NCBI GenBank assembly: GCA_941918925.1
Contig: OW799233.1
Location: 86,310,055 to 86,374,054 of the forward strand
Direction: 5' to 3'
Length of the DNA stretch: 64,000 nt
Origin: Phyto melanocephala
Lineage: Eukaryota; Arthropoda; Insecta; Diptera; Rhinophoridae
The translations under genes were made by a program, and so were the position numbers. Of the stretch, positions 1 through 12,107 are shown piece by piece; the first letter of the stretch is position 1; every line of letters begins with the position of its first letter. Under the pieces are notes generated by a model, which worked only from the letters and a program-made list of their open reading frames with translations, did not search any database and was not told the DNA's origin.

Positions 1-921
1 AGCAGTAGATTTCTTTTAATTTTTTATATCAAATAATTTTATTTTTCATTATTTTCTTTTAGTTTTATACCCCTTTTCTTCAGTTCTGTAGTCTTTCACC
101 TTGTGTAAGAATATGCATATTGGCTTCCATATATTTAAAATATAGTAGATTGCAACATTATTTAGTTTAAACATATGAAAATAATTTTCATCACCATACG
201 TTCGCAATAAACTTTTGTTTTTTTTTATCAATGCGTATTGTTGTGCTTAGATATATATAACAGATAAAGGACTTGCATACATGTATCTATATATATATTT
301 TCCATTAAAATGCGAAATTCGACCATGAAGAACCGACCGACCTTGATATTGGCATAAATGTAATAGTTGTATTCACAAAAGGTCATAAGTAAGTATTACT
401 GTAATATCTTAATTTTCCAAAAATTGAAAAATGGATGAAGAGCATTTTATAATGTAGAATTTTTAAACTTTTTTACAGTTTTGAAGGCATGATTATACGA
501 CACTTAAGACATATTCTGAATTCACTTAATAATTTAATTTTAATTCTATAAAAAATTAAAACTTAAAACACAATAAAGTTTTGTCGCAACAATTATAATA
601 TTTATTTCAGAGATCCAAACTCATACATCCATACTATATAAGTTTTTATTCTTACAAAGTCTTTTATTGTCCTTCATAAAAGTCTGTGATAAAAGAAACT
701 ATAATTTTAGTACTAAGGATATCAGTTTCACTATGTATCTATGTACATCTTTAAATCAAGTCCCTATACAAAAAGTAAAAGAAAAACAAAACTAGGAAAA
801 ATCCTACATAGAAAAATTATAATAAGAATATAAATTAAATAAAAAGAAGATTTTAAACAATAGTTAGAAAATTATTTCTAAAGCCAGCAGGTGTGTTATC
901 TTAGAAATACAAACATATATG
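1..921. other. AT-rich stretch without a gene
   Basis: Only A/T-rich low-complexity sequence and short ORFs with no recognisable protein are seen. No element boundary or RNA gene was found. Confidence 0.6.
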
Positions 922-985
922 TATGTGCCATTTTTGGCACTATTGATTGTTTAATGGCACTATGGCACGCTCATTAAAATTTTGG
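922..985. repeat. Short TGGCAC repeat cluster
   Basis: The hexamer TGGCAC occurs several times, including 'AAAATTTTGGCACTTTTT'. A similar cluster lies at about 2320-2375. The two may be the separated halves of one old element, split by the MITE and Helitron between them. This is inference. Confidence 0.35.
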
Positions 986-1204
986 CACTTTTTCAAACAA
1001 TTAAAAATATATAATTTTACTTAGTTTTTAAGAAATATATTTTTTAATAATAAGAAATAAAGGATTTTTCTCCCTGTTGTAAATACTAAAATGCCAAACT
1101 ACGGACTGCACAGTATCAAAAATTTAGCCATTTTAGTACGTTTATATGTTGGAAAATGTGTTGATCGATTTTTGATCTTAGTTCAAGTACCTGATGGTTC
1201 CAAT

Positions 1205-1288
1205 CAAAGGCTTATTTGACAGATGTTGTAGAGAAATTTGTCAAATAAGCCTTCAATAAACCCAAAATATTTTTTATGAATACGGCCC
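1205..1288. mobile_element. MITE fragment, right half (TTA-flanked family)
   Basis: A hairpin (GGCTTATTTGAC ... GTCAAATAAGCC) is followed by a terminal sequence ending TTTTATGAATACGGCCC and then TTA. The same body and the mirror-image terminus occur at 9727, and a related element lies at 3631. The TTA flank suggests a PIF/Harbinger-type MITE. The left terminus is not visible here. Confidence 0.5.
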
Positions 1289-1537
1289 TTAATCGGATAA
1301 TTGTTCGGTTATGATGGGAAAGAATAATTGTTTGCAGGCTCTGCTTAAAGAAGTTCAATTTGAGTTTAGTGTTTGGCTTCAGGTAAATACTTTATCATCA
1401 TTAATTTGATTTCAGGATTTTTTAAATTCCAACTCAAAATGTTGTTATGACAGTGATGTCTTAAAAATAATTATCCAAACAAATGTTACAAATACAATTT
1501 TTGTAAACGAGGTTTTACTAGAATTTTATAACTACAT

Positions 1538-1795
1538 ATCGATGCCTTACTTCCTCAACCTCGTATCTTAAAAAAATACGGTTTTGACTTCTTTATATCA
1601 AACGATTGTTTTATGCTTTAACTAAAAAAGATTAGTATATTATTACTACTAATATACATAAATACAATCAATTCCTTAATAATTGCATTTAAACTTTTAA
1701 CCAAACACCGAAGTATAAAAAGATGAACCGTTTTTTTTTCTCTCCTGAAAAATTTTATTTTTTAAGATACGAGGTTGAGGAAGTAAGGCATCGAT
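1538..1795. mobile_element. MITE with ~36-bp terminal inverted repeats
   Basis: The left end (starting ATCGATGCCTTACTTCC) and the right end (ending GGAAGTAAGGCATCGAT) are near-perfect inverted copies over about 36 bp, reaching TCTTAAAAAA. The interior of ~190 bp is AT-rich and has no ORF. TA dinucleotides beside both ends would fit a Tc1/mariner-derived MITE, but the palindromic ATCGAT end leaves the exact border ambiguous. Confidence 0.75.
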
Positions 1796-1891
1796 ATATT
1801 TAATGTTATTTAACAATATATATTTAATATATCCCTATTTTGAAATAATAATTTTTTAACATTACATATGTGTATATTTAATAAATAATAA

Positions 1892-2196
1892 TCCTACTAT
1901 AATAATAATATAATAAATGTGAATGTTTGTGTGTTTGGCTGTTTGGATATTTGTTACTCAATCACTCAAAAACGGCTGAACGGAACTAAATGAAATTCGG
2001 CACATAGATAGATAACAACCTAGATTAACACATAGGCTACTTTTTATCGCGATAATAACGAGAAGTCGTTGGCAAGCTCATCATAACACATCCTAAACGG
2101 GTTGTTTGTGTAGTAAATATATTTGTTTTTGTTGTTAATACTAAGTCTACCTTCTATCCCGATAACTACGCAGACGAAGTCGCGAGCACAAGCTAG
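1892..2196 (+). mobile_element. Non-autonomous Helitron
   Basis: The element starts TCCTACTATAATAATA after an A and ends CTAG before a T, which is the classical Helitron A^T insertion. A short hairpin (GAC-GAA-GTC within CGCAGACGAAGTCGCG) lies just before the CTAG end. The body has the wording common to insect Helitrons (TTCGGCACATAGATAGATAA, CATAGGCTACTTTTTATC). It is about 305 bp and has no coding capacity. Confidence 0.8.
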
Positions 2197-2839
2197 TATT
2201 TATATATAATTTATCTGTATACATTTTTTAAATATTGAAGTTCGAAAATTTTTTTATATATAATAATAAAACTGAATAAATGGATTTTATCTTTTTAAAT
2301 ATGTAGACATGACATGTTTGTTATGGCACTTTTTAAGATGTTTTGGCACTTTTTAGCTAAAATTTTGGCACAAGTCTTAAATTCTCATATACCATCACTG
2401 GTATGTATATGTACATACATATCTATTACTAAGCATGCATATGGAATAAAGAATATAAAGAAGATACACAAGTTTGAATACATGTACATATGTATGTATA
2501 TAATTCATTTATATTCAATTTTTTATGTTTGTGTAGGAGTAGTAATATACATACACTGAAACACAAAACATGATAAAGGTGTAATTTGTAATTGTATAAT
2601 TGTAGTTAAAACATTAAATGTTATAATTAAAGTATCATGCCATATAATCAATATACAATTTTTACTGTTTTCTAAAAGAAACTATTTGTTTTCTCTATTC
2701 TATTATTTATGTTTTTTATTCCATAAATATTCTCAAAATATATTTCTCTTTTCTACATATCTCAAACTTTTACACTAACAAACATTTATTCAAGAAGAGG
2801 TAAAAACAAAATACCGATGACAGCTATCATAGATTGATT
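2197..2839. other. AT-rich stretch without a gene
   Basis: This stretch holds the second TGGCAC cluster (about 2320-2375) and otherwise low-complexity AT sequence. The short ORF at 2314-2559 is unrecognised and looks like chance. Confidence 0.55.
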
Positions 2840-3430
2840 AAATTCTACAATTTACATTTCCGACCCCATAAAGTATATATTTTCTAAAAGCTTGAAGTCA
2901 ACGACATCGCCTGGACCCGCGTGAAGTATTTAAATATTGGGCATATTTAGGAGTAGATCGGTATTGAAAATCAGAAAAATCGGTACATAAACAACTGAGA
3001 TATGAGGAAAAATCCACGACCATCTCGTTTTTTGCACAGCAACAACATACATACAAACAAACGTGGTATACTGGTTAGAGTAAACGATGCATCAAATCCC
3101 AGCTGAGGCAAACAATTTTTTTTATTTTATATATTATATAAGTACATATATTTTTATTATTATTTTTTTTTTATTTTTTATATTATTTATATTTTTATTA
3201 TTTAATTTTTTTATGATTTAGTTTATGATTTTTTTTTTCATTTTATTTAAATTTTTTTTGAAACATACATACGTAAACTCAATTTATAATTTTACAATGG
3301 GATGTTTTTTATATGTATGTACGTATTTTATATGAGATGAATGGTGATACAAACAATTGTTTTTGCATAACTACACGTTGTGAAGGGTATATAAGATTCG
3401 GCACGGCCGAATATAGCACTCTTACTTGTT
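2840..3430 (+). mobile_element. DINE-like element, type 1, 5'-truncated
   Basis: This copy begins inside the head block (TTCCGACCCCATAAAGTATA) and continues through the 'ACAACTGAGATATGAG' block, a tRNA-like stretch (about 3068-3110) and an AT-only linker. It ends with the standard tail: GTTGTGAAGGGTATATAAG, a palindrome (TTCGGCACGGCCGAA) and CTCTTACTTGTT. The 5' TATACCC hairpin and the GTCY microsatellite seen in other copies are missing. Assignment to non-autonomous Helentrons (DINE-1/HINE) follows the subterminal inverted repeat plus 3' hairpin layout known from Drosophila. Confidence 0.7.
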
Positions 3431-3630
3431 GTGTTTACAGTATTGTATGCTCGATCTTGGTAAACTCCATTCCATTGAAACAATTTGTAACAGTACAATT
3501 TCAATTCGTATGTTTTTAAGGTGTTGTATTGGATTCATAAAAAGATGGGATATAACAATTTTTTGCACTTTTCTTAATTTTTACAAACACTATCGTAGGA
3601 GTTGTACATCTTAGTACATGTACACATTTA

Positions 3631-3747
3631 CTGCCTTATTCATAAAAGTTATTAAAGGTTTATAAAAGGTTTATTAAGCTGATTTTCTATGAAAATTTGA
3701 GTAATAAACCTCTTATAAAGCTCTTTTAGTTTTTATGAATTAGACCG
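3631..3747. mobile_element. MITE with TTA target duplication
   Basis: The termini CTGCCTTATTCATAAAA and TTTTTATGAATTAGACCG are imperfect inverted repeats, and the 117-bp body folds on itself (AGGTTTATAA / TTATAAAG). TTA flanks both ends, consistent with a 3-bp target duplication of PIF/Harbinger type. Confidence 0.6.
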
Positions 3748-4251
3748 TTAGTTGATAATTTTTACAAAAATTTTTTATCCATCACTTACAACGATATTAC
3801 CTTTATATGTTTGTAGAATGTCGTATCAATACATGAAGTTGATTAAGTAAATACTATTGCCATTATTATTTAAAATGGAGATGTGAATTTCTTACAACCT
3901 ACGACTCCTACGACAGGTTGTGAATTGAGCAAGAATGTTTTCTTTAATAATTTTTTTTTTATTAGCTGAACATAGTGCTCTTACTTGTTCGACCTACGCA
4001 CGAATTTATCTATCTATCTATTTATCTATTTCTCTACTATTATATAAAAGAGTGAGGTTCCTATGGATATTTTACTTAAATATGATATGAGTATTACACC
4101 ACCCATTTGTTGTATATCCAGATTTCTGTTATACCTATAATTGCTACAATTAATTGCAAAAACTGTTTAAGTTTTCCGTAACACTCTTACGTGAGCTTGA
4201 AGGATTGTTAAAAAAAAAAATTAGCCAAATCGGTCTGCCCGTTCTCTTGTT
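3748..4251. other. Gene-free spacer with (ATCT)n
   Basis: AT-rich DNA with a short tetranucleotide run (ATCTATCT..., about 4005-4033). At about 3970-3990, 'CATAGTGCTCTTACTTGTTC' matches the last bases of the DINE-like tail, so a relic of that repeat is present. Confidence 0.5.
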
Positions 4252-5085
4252 ATGGCCACACAAACTGGTGAATCAACAATTCGTGCTATTATCACCGAAT
4301 TTCGCATCAAATTTACTTCGGTAGACATTAAACCAGCAACTCGCGTTCGTAGAGTGCGTACCGAAGAATATTGCAGCCGTAGCGACCAGTGTTAATGAGG
4401 ATAGTGATGTGTCAGTTAGTTGCCGTTTTCAGGTATTGGGCATGTGTTATTCAACCACGTGGAAAATTTTTCGTGTCGATTTGCATCTGAAAGCCTACAA
4501 AATCCAACTGCTACAAGAATTAAAGCCGAATGACCTAACAAAATGTCGAATTTTTGGTGAATGGGCCTTACAACAGCTCGATGGAAATCCACTGTTTTAT
4601 CGAAAAATTGTGTTCAGCGATGAGGCTCATTTCTGGCTAAACGAATACGTAAGCAATCAAAACTCGCGCATCTGGGATGCCGTACAAAAGTTACTGATGC
4701 ATCCCGAAAAAACGACAGTTTGGTGTGGTTTATAGGCTGGTGGCATCATCGGTTCATTTTTCTTCAAAGACGACCGTGTAAGAAAAGTTACCGTCAACGG
4801 CGAAGGATATCGGGCCATAATATGCGACTTTTTTTTGCCTCAATTGGCTGAATTGGACTTGATTGATATGTGGTTTCAACAAGACAGTGCAGGGTTATGT
4901 GAAGTCGTTGTTCTATGTGGACAATATAAATACGTTTGAAGCGTAAGAGTATAACATAACACGTGTAATAAATGGAATACAGGAAAAATTGCTCGAAAAA
5001 GTGGTGTAAAATTTGACCTTATGAATGGACCATTTGAACCGGAGCCGCGAGCAACATTTATAAAAAGTTATTTTTAAAAAGTAAA
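4252..5085 (+). pseudogene. Tc1/mariner-superfamily transposase fossil
   Basis: This is the remnant of a DDE transposase of the insect IS630/Tc1-mariner group. From an ATG at 4252 the frame runs through the HTH region (VRRVRTEE). A -1/+1 shift near 4370 then leads into the 108-codon block at 4409-4735 (YKIQLLQELKPNDL, FGEWALQQL). The first catalytic Asp is in FSDEAHFWLN. After a stop at 4733 the frame continues (GGIIGSFFFKDD, VTVNGEGYRA) to the second Asp in DMWFQQD (about 4880). A deletion then removes everything through the third acidic residue. The C-terminus resumes with VKSLFYVDNINTFEA, EKLLEKVV and MDHLNRSRGQHL, broken by further stops. It cannot make an active enzyme. No terminal inverted repeats were found around it. 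The family is recognised from memory of the conserved blocks. Confidence 0.85.
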
Positions 5086-6547
5086 TTGCAAAGATCAATT
5101 TATCGATTTTAATAAAAATTTTGAATATATGATGAAATTTTGAGTGTTATTAGATTTTTAAAAAAACTACTCTTAAACAATCATCCTTTATATAGATATT
5201 AATAAGAAAAACACACGAACATTAGGGCCATTTAGTAATTAATACAGAGGAACATCCATAAAGATTAATAATTTATTGTGGAAATAATTAACGGATTGAG
5301 AAATACATACAAGTGTAGTATTTACCCCCACTGTAAAGGGTATGAATAAAATTTTTTTTCTTATTTGAATATACTTAGAAACAAATAGTCCGGTAATAAT
5401 AAGAATAACATCCCCGTTTATAAAATAGGTAGACGTAAGTGTAACTGGAATACATTTTTTCCGACCTTAATATTTTTAAAAGTTATATGAAGAAGTTAAG
5501 GCGATTTTAGAAAGTCGATTTTACATGGGAGTTATTTTTAATGAATTTATACAAACATTAACGGTTGGTTAATATGAAAACTAGGAACAGTAATGGATCG
5601 ACCATACGTAAATCATACAGAATGTGGCTAAAGTAATTATATGATGTAAAAAAAATTTGAGCAAATTTTAGACCATCCTAATCATTAAACTCTACAATTG
5701 AAAGAGTTTTTACAATCATCATTGTGCCACTGGAGAAGACACAAAATTGATTAACTATAATCCGGTAAAATCTTTGTTTTTAATTTAGGAAACTAACTAA
5801 CTTTAATGGTTTCTAATAGCTGTTTGTATTTTAAACTTTTAACATCATTTTTGTATTATTGCTCTTTAATAAAAGAGTTAAATTTATTTTGATTTTATAA
5901 AAAATCGTGTGCATAAACTACACATGCTACTAAAAATGCGTTGTAACATGTGGTATTCAAATAAAGTGGCAACATTGTCACAAAGTGTTTTTTCCATCCT
6001 AAGTTAGTTTGAATGATTTTAAATGCTTCTGGGTTTTTTTCGTTTCATTCTTATTTACAATTAAAATGTTTCATTCATCAGAACGTTTTATGTGTAAATG
6101 GTACGTTCGGTAGTATATTCAGATTTCTACTGCAACAATATTTTATTACACCTTATTTATATTCATGGTTTATGGTTTTCCTTTTGTTTTTTTTGCATTT
6201 TTTTATACCTATATAGTATATTTTGTTGGTATGATTTTAGGTTTGAGCGTATGTGTTTATAACCAGATGTTCATATGTGTATGTTCAGTTAGGGCGTTTA
6301 GTTCCGTTTCTTGTTAACAAATACACATAAATATGTAAGTTTTTTTTTATATTCTTAATAAAACAAAAACAGAAACAAACCATTGGTCCAATAAAGTTGG
6401 GGGCATATTAATGAGAGCAGCCTGCTGTGATAATAAATTATTTATGCAGCTTTATGGCTTTTTATTAATGTGATGAATTTTAGTACGATATCAACACATT
6501 GTTGCCAGGTAAGAAACAAAAGAAATATGATTAACACTCCTTATTTT
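5086..6547. other. Gene-free AT-rich stretch
   Basis: No coding block, RNA or bounded repeat was recognised. The ORF at 6013-6216 is a low-complexity F/Y/L-rich reading of T-rich DNA. Confidence 0.55.
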
Positions 6548-6683
6548 TATACCCGCCACCAAAAAAATGGTGGGGGTATATTCATTTTGTCATTCCGTTT
6601 GTAACACATCGAAATATCCATTTTAGACCCCATAAAGTACATATATTCTGAATCAGGGTTTGATTTGATGACGATCTAGCTAT

Positions 6684-6744
6684 GTCCGTCCGTCTGTCCG
6701 TCTGTCCGTCTGTCCGTCTGTCCGTCTGTCCGTCTGTCCGTCTG
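6684..6744 (+). repeat. (GTCCGTCT)n microsatellite inside the DINE-like element
   Basis: An almost perfect GTCY tetranucleotide run of about 60 bp sits at the position where DINE-1 elements carry a GTCY microsatellite. Shorter versions occur in most other copies in this window. Confidence 0.85.
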
Positions 6745-7200
6745 TTGAAAGCACGATAGAGGTCGCACCGAAAAAGCTAGGGGGCTCAAATTTTGCCAGA
6801 ATCTTTCTTATAGACAAGGTTTGTTTGGTATTGAAAATGGGCTAAATCGGAATATTAGGAAGAGAGTTATAGCTCGAAAAGCAAGAGTAGGTCGAAAAAA
6901 CCCTGTCCTTCGAACATCGAATAAAATGGAATTGTGTCCAAACGCATTAACGTAGACTCATGAAACTTCGAATATATATTTCCTTAGTAAAAACAATATC
7001 TGTCCCCGAAAATTATCTAAATCTATGCATTAGGAAAGGAGTTATCGATCAAAATGTACGAAAATTTATACCGCACAGTGTATTTTTCGGTATATTTAAA
7101 AACAAAAACGTCATAAAAGCAACAAAATTGGATGTACGACCCTGAAATTTTGCACACATTGCTTTTTGGTCAAATGCTTTGTTCTAACGGAAAATCAATG

Positions 7201-8260
7201 TGCCACGCCCACTTTTACGCCCACCTCCCATATAACGTTTTACCCAAAATTCATATAATTTCTCTATTAATATAGATTTTGGAATAAAAAAGGACTATAT
7301 TGAAACATCTAGGTAGTACTCATTGGCAAAAATAACTTTGACACGCCTACTAAAACGCCCACTTTTTACGTTATCTACCGTTAATGAAATTTAAATGCTC
7401 ATAAAACCGCCAAAATTAGAGGTATGATGATAAAATTTGCTAGGTATATCCCTCTAGGCAATATCATTACTGTGCCAAATAATTAGGGTGCCACGCCCAC
7501 TTTTACGCCCACCTCCCATATAACGTTTTAACTAAAATTCATATAATTTCTCTATTAACAAAGATTTTGGATTAATAAAGGGCTATATTGAAACATCTAA
7601 GTTGTACTCATTCGCAAAAACAACTTTGACACGCCTACTATAACGCCCACTTTTCACGTTATATACCGTTAATGAAATTTAAAAGCTCATTAAACCGCTA
7701 AAATTAGAGGTATGATGATCAAATTTGCTACGTATATCCTTCTAGCCAATGTCATTACTGTGTAAAAAAATTAAGGTGCCACGCCCACTTTTACGCCCAC
7801 CTCCCATATAACGTTTTACCTAAAATTCATATAATTTCTCTATTAACAAAGATTTTGGAATAATAAAGGGCTATATTGAAACATCTAAGTTGCACTCATT
7901 CGCAAAAACAACTTTGACACGCCTACTATAACGCCCACTTTTCACGTTATCTACCGTTAATGAAATTTAAAAGCTCATAAAACCGCCAAAATTAGAGGTA
8001 TGATGATGAAATTTGCTACGTATATCCTTCTAATCAATGTAATTGTTGTGCCAAAAAGATAAGGTGACACGCCTATTTTAACGCCTACCTCCCATATAAC
8101 GGTTTATCTTAAATTCGTCTAATTTCTCTATTGACAAAGTTTTTGGGAAAATAAAGGACTATATTGAAATATCTAAGTTGTATTTATTAGCAGAAACTTT
8201 ATTGACACGCCTACTTTAACGCCCACTTTCATTGAAAGACTACATTTAGAAAAGCATTTT
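7201..8260 (+). repeat. Tandem array, 288-bp units (~3.7 copies)
   Basis: The anchor TGCCACGCCCAC starts at 7201, 7489 and 7777, with the diverged form TGACACGCCT at 8065, giving an exact 288-bp spacing. Each unit has two GC-rich CACGCCCAC/ACGCCCAC blocks and a 'CTCCCATATAACG' block. The last unit is the most diverged and is cut off by unique element sequence. Confidence 0.9.
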
Positions 8261-8280
8261 AGTAGCATATCGAAGTTATA

Positions 8281-8863
8281 AAGGGTGGTTAAATTTTAAG
8301 GGCCGATTTTGAATTTAAATAAAACACAAATTATTTAGGATATTATTAGTATTTCTTTTTGCAATTATAATATTTGTATAGTTCAATTATGTATTTAACA
8401 AAATATCGGCCAAATGGCCCCCCCCCATCCTTGGCGGCTTTCCTCTATCTGATTGTCCAAATTTTCAATGACAATGTTGATGCTCAATTGTTTTGCCACA
8501 CTATCGCAAAAAACAGCAATGGTTCCCATTCAACGAACTAAGAAGGCATTCACAGATTTTCTAACATTTTATACAGACCTGTTTTGCAGAAATTTAAATA
8601 TATTTTACAATTCTCCCGATTGTGGACGAATTTGAACGATTATGTTGATCAAAAGAATTACGAAGTGCACAAAATGCATTTTGATTTGAACGCCCATTTT
8701 TATAAAAAACCTGAATAACTTTAACGCGTTGCTCATTTGCGTTCTTTTTCACTGTTCAAATTAAGTTAGTCTGAGATTGAGAAAGGTCAAATGAAATGCA
8801 AAAAAAAACTTGTTGTTTGTGTGGCTCACCTTCAACATGGGCCCTTAAAATTTAACCACCCTC
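8281..8863 (-). mobile_element. Non-autonomous Tc1/mariner element inserted at TA
   Basis: The ends (AAGGGTGGTTAAATTTTAAG and its inverse CTTAAAATTTAACCACCCTC) are ~24-bp inverted repeats flanked by TA (8279-8280, 8864-8865). Uninterrupted DINE-like copies (e.g. 60884-60900) show the empty site with one TA, so borders and target duplication are clear. On the minus strand, around 8400-8480, the end of a transposase gene survives as fragments (IENLDNQIEESRQG, then a frame-shifted GHLADI-like end at the poly-C run). The 583-bp length means most of the gene is deleted. Its outer region is shared with the fragment at 52535. Confidence 0.85.
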
Positions 8864-9007
8864 TACAAAGAAAGTGATACATATTTTATTATAAAGAGAT
8901 TATTCCATAATGATTAACAATATAATAAATAATGTGCTTTAAATGTACACAAAATTGGTGGTGGGTATAAAAGATTCGGCACAGCCGAATATAGTGCTCT
9001 TACTTGT

Positions 9008-9726
9008 TGTTATTTAATCCTAAAAATATTAAATTATTTATTTATTTGTTATGAGAAGCCTGTATAAAGCCATTTTATGACGGGGTTTTTAATTAATAAA
9101 AAAAAAAACATTTAAAAATTACTTGAAAATATTAAACACGTGCAAATATTCTAATGTCTTTATATAATGTTGCCAATAAATTGGGAAGATTAAGAAGAAG
9201 CTTAATTTGATAAATTATTTTTTATTTTATTATTATTATATGCAGAATACAACGAATGCAACTGCAAACGATTAGAAGACATGTGTACGAACAACTAGCA
9301 CTTTTAACTCAAATATTTAAATATTATAATTTTCAATTAATAATTATAGTTAATTATATCTTATTTGAAAACGTGCATTGCTTAAGAAAATAAGATAATA
9401 AATATTGATAACATCATGGCATGGGTAAGCAAGTAAAGAATTAGTTAAAGAAATTTATAAATGTTTTTATTCTCCGCAGATTTTATTTTTAGTATATCCC
9501 GAACGTTACATTCACATGGTAAATATTTGCTCAAATAAGCGTGACCACTATTTTTGGTAAATAATTATTGAATATTGTGAATTTCCTTAAACCGAATATC
9601 GTCAAGACCTATAATATAATATAACATAGAATATATTGTTATTGCTATTTGAGCAACAAATGTTAAATTAAATAAACATTTATTTATTAGATTTTTAAAT
9701 TGAAATTTTTTCAAACTCTTTATTTA
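9008..9726. other. Gene-free AT-rich stretch
   Basis: Nothing is recognised besides AT-rich sequence. Short ORFs are absent or chance-like. Confidence 0.5.
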
Positions 9727-9822
9727 CTGCCGTATTCATAAAGAATGTTTTACGGCTTATTTGACAACTTTCTGTACAACATCTGTAAATAAGCGTTAAT
9801 TAAACCTAAAATATTTTTTATG
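9727..9822. mobile_element. MITE fragment, left part (TTA-flanked family)
   Basis: After TTA the element begins CTGCCGTATTCATAAAG and contains the ACGGCTTATTTGACAA hairpin arm, then AAACCTAAAATATTTTTTATG, where it breaks. Together with the copy at 1205-1288 it defines a family with about 110-bp members and TTA targets. Confidence 0.55.
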
Positions 9823-11666
9823 TAAAATTTTTTTTTTAAAAAGTGATTAAAAGCTAGGAACTAAACATTTTTATAACTTTCCTGCGAAAAAATACATGCA
9901 AGAAAAATAGTAAATGCATGAGTTGAACCCATGATGGAAGTGGTTCTATTTAAATTCATAGAACGCATGCAAATTAGATGAAAAGAAACTCATGTTTCAT
10001 GAGTTTATAATGCTTGTTTACATGAATTGTTTAAGATATTTTCATGCATTTGCATATATTTTGAATCACAACAATTTTGTATTTGGAGAAGGCATACTTC
10101 ATGCCTTCTTTTACACTTATCAGTTAGAAGTCATAAAAAATGTTATTCACATTGAACTAGTGCAACATTGCTGGGTTATTGTACTTTCTACAACATTTGT
10201 AATAAAATTGTAAGTAGTTTAAGAATACTGAAAAATTATTCCGGTATTATCCGATTTCATCATCAGCACTCTTTTATCGGTGTCCTTATATTAGATCTAA
10301 GACTAATATTAATGAGATAAAAAAAAATTTACAGAGTGAAAATCATAGCTTGTTGATGTTCTCTAAAATTCTTGATGATAAATTAAGATGATTAACAAAG
10401 CTATCACCTGTTGAATTTCTTTTTTAAATTCGCCAACATTATACTGCACCAATGGCAACAAATGAAAATCTTGCGAAACATTTTGGGACACCCTTTATAT
10501 ATATATTATTTGCTAATAATAATTGCCCATGAGGTCTAACTTCTGTACGCTCTTATATGGAATATATTTAATGGAAACCTTCGTCATTGTCAATCAGTTA
10601 AACCTAATGTGAGCTAAATTATTCTGATTTTCAAATGCTTGTCGTGATTAAATTTTAAAGAAAAAAGATCCCTTCTTTTGCATTTTAACATTGTAAAGCA
10701 TAAGCTCAATAGGATTAAATGAAATAAATACATATGTATGTACATACATACACTGTCGCTCACTGGAATAGGTTTATATATTTTTGCATTTTATTTCAAT
10801 TTTTCTTTATCTATACTTGAAGAGAACCATTTATTTTAACTTTGAGAGTTTTGTATACAAATAGTTTAAAATATAAAAACTAGCATAAGTAATACATAAA
10901 TAAATAATAAATAGTTTTTGTTATTTTTTTTTTTGTTTTTATGTAAAAAAAATGCCGTAAAAGCACACAAATTCTTAGCTTACTTGATAAGCTTTATTAC
11001 GAATAAAGTTAGTTTACCGTTCACAACGTACAAATATTGTGAAACTTTAAAGTTTAATTTGGAAGGTCAGGATAAATTTAATTGTTATTTTCATGACTTG
11101 TGAAAAGAGGCATGTCATTTGAGTCCACAGCACCGCTGTGTCATTAGAGTAATAATGAAGGGGGCAATTCAATACTATGAGACTTGTGAGATTACATATT
11201 CTTTTGCAAAAAGAAACGCAAATATTTATAGAGTTGTACATGAAATGGCTTTTGCGTATTTATATACTGTCGTTAGATTCATGCCCTAGATACTTCAACC
11301 ACTCGAAGCCTCGAACCATACAGCAATGGTTGTAAAAGAATTAATTTTAAGCTTGAAACTTAGTGTTTTGGGATGGTCTTTGTAGTATCCTGTTCTAAAT
11401 GTTATAGAAAATGTGGAAGAAATTGTGTAATCAAATAAGCCTTAATTGAAGTATTAAAAAAATCTGTCGTTTACTCCCTCCTAAATCGTATTTCTGAAGT
11501 TACATTAAACAAAGATCGATGTACTCAGTATAACAATTTAAACATTAAATATTATAAGACGTCTTTTCATATAAATTAAAATTCATAAATATAATTTTAA
11601 CTTGTTGGTTTTTCTTTATTGTTGAATCTATTCAAATGAGTCAAGAAAATATATTTCAAAAGGAAG
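9823..11666. other. Gene-free stretch with one dispersed repeat
   Basis: AT-rich DNA. The 73-codon ORF at 9992-10213 has no recognisable motif. A dispersed repeat lies near 10218-10292 (listed separately). Confidence 0.5.
10218..10292 (+). repeat. Dispersed repeat shared with 47237-47330
   Basis: Both loci contain 'TTTAAGAATA.TGAAAAA', then 'GATTTCATCATC' and 'CACTCT..TATCGGT' in the same order, with indels between. The element type is unknown. Confidence 0.4.
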
Positions 11667-12107
11667 GGCCGACTTCCTAAACGCAAGTTGCAATGCATAT
11701 TTATTTACAATGCATACACTTCGTAAACGCATATGTAAACTTTCTAGCAATGTTCAATGTTCCTAATCGTTTCTCAACTCATTTTACTACGTATCAGCTG
11801 TCAAAATCGCGCATCATTTTTATTTTGTATGCAAACATTTGAGCTGCAATGGCTGAGTTAGTATTTTCTTTGTTTATTTTTAATAAATTATTTATAATTG
11901 ACAGAGTTTATTTAAATCACAGACTAATAATTTAAAAAAATAAACACTTTATACTGCAGAGACAAAAAGTGGATCCATGAGCATTCCTAAATGCCGATAA
12001 AATGCAAAAAAAATCTCTGCAACGCAAGGTTGCACTTAAGACATGTTTAGCATTGCATACGCATTTTTTAAAATTATGAATTGCAACTTGCGTTTAGGAA
12101 GTCGGCC
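11667..12107. mobile_element. MITE with ~27-bp terminal inverted repeats
   Basis: The left end GGCCGACTTCCTAAACGCAA and right end TTGCGTTTAGGAAGTCGGCC are exact inverted copies, continuing into GTTGCAAT / ATTGCAAC. The 441-bp body has no ORF but several GCAT-rich palindromic words. AAG next to both ends may be a 3-bp target duplication, so the superfamily is uncertain. Confidence 0.75.

Larger units (their letters stand above)
6548..9007 (+). mobile_element. Long DINE-like (Helentron-type) element, type 2
   Basis: The element starts with the hairpin TATACCCGCCACC ... GGTGGGGGTATA and then has the block 'GTCATTCCGTTTGTAACA...GACCCCATAAAGTA'. A GTCY microsatellite (6684-6744) follows, then four 288-bp tandem units rich in CCACGCCCAC (from 7201). 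A Tc1/mariner derivative is inserted at 8281-8863. It ends GGTGGGTATAAAAG, a palindrome (ATTCGGCACAGCCGAAT) and CTCTTACTTGTT. Subterminal inverted repeats, GTCY microsatellite, tandem core and 3' hairpin match what is known of DINE-1/HINE elements in Drosophila. There is no ORF of its own, so it would depend on an autonomous Helentron. Confidence 0.75.

Noticed and set aside
6684..8260. Regularly spaced repeats resembling a CRISPR array
   Set aside because: The units are 288 bp contiguous repeats or a tetranucleotide microsatellite inside a eukaryotic transposon. There are no spacers and no cas genes.
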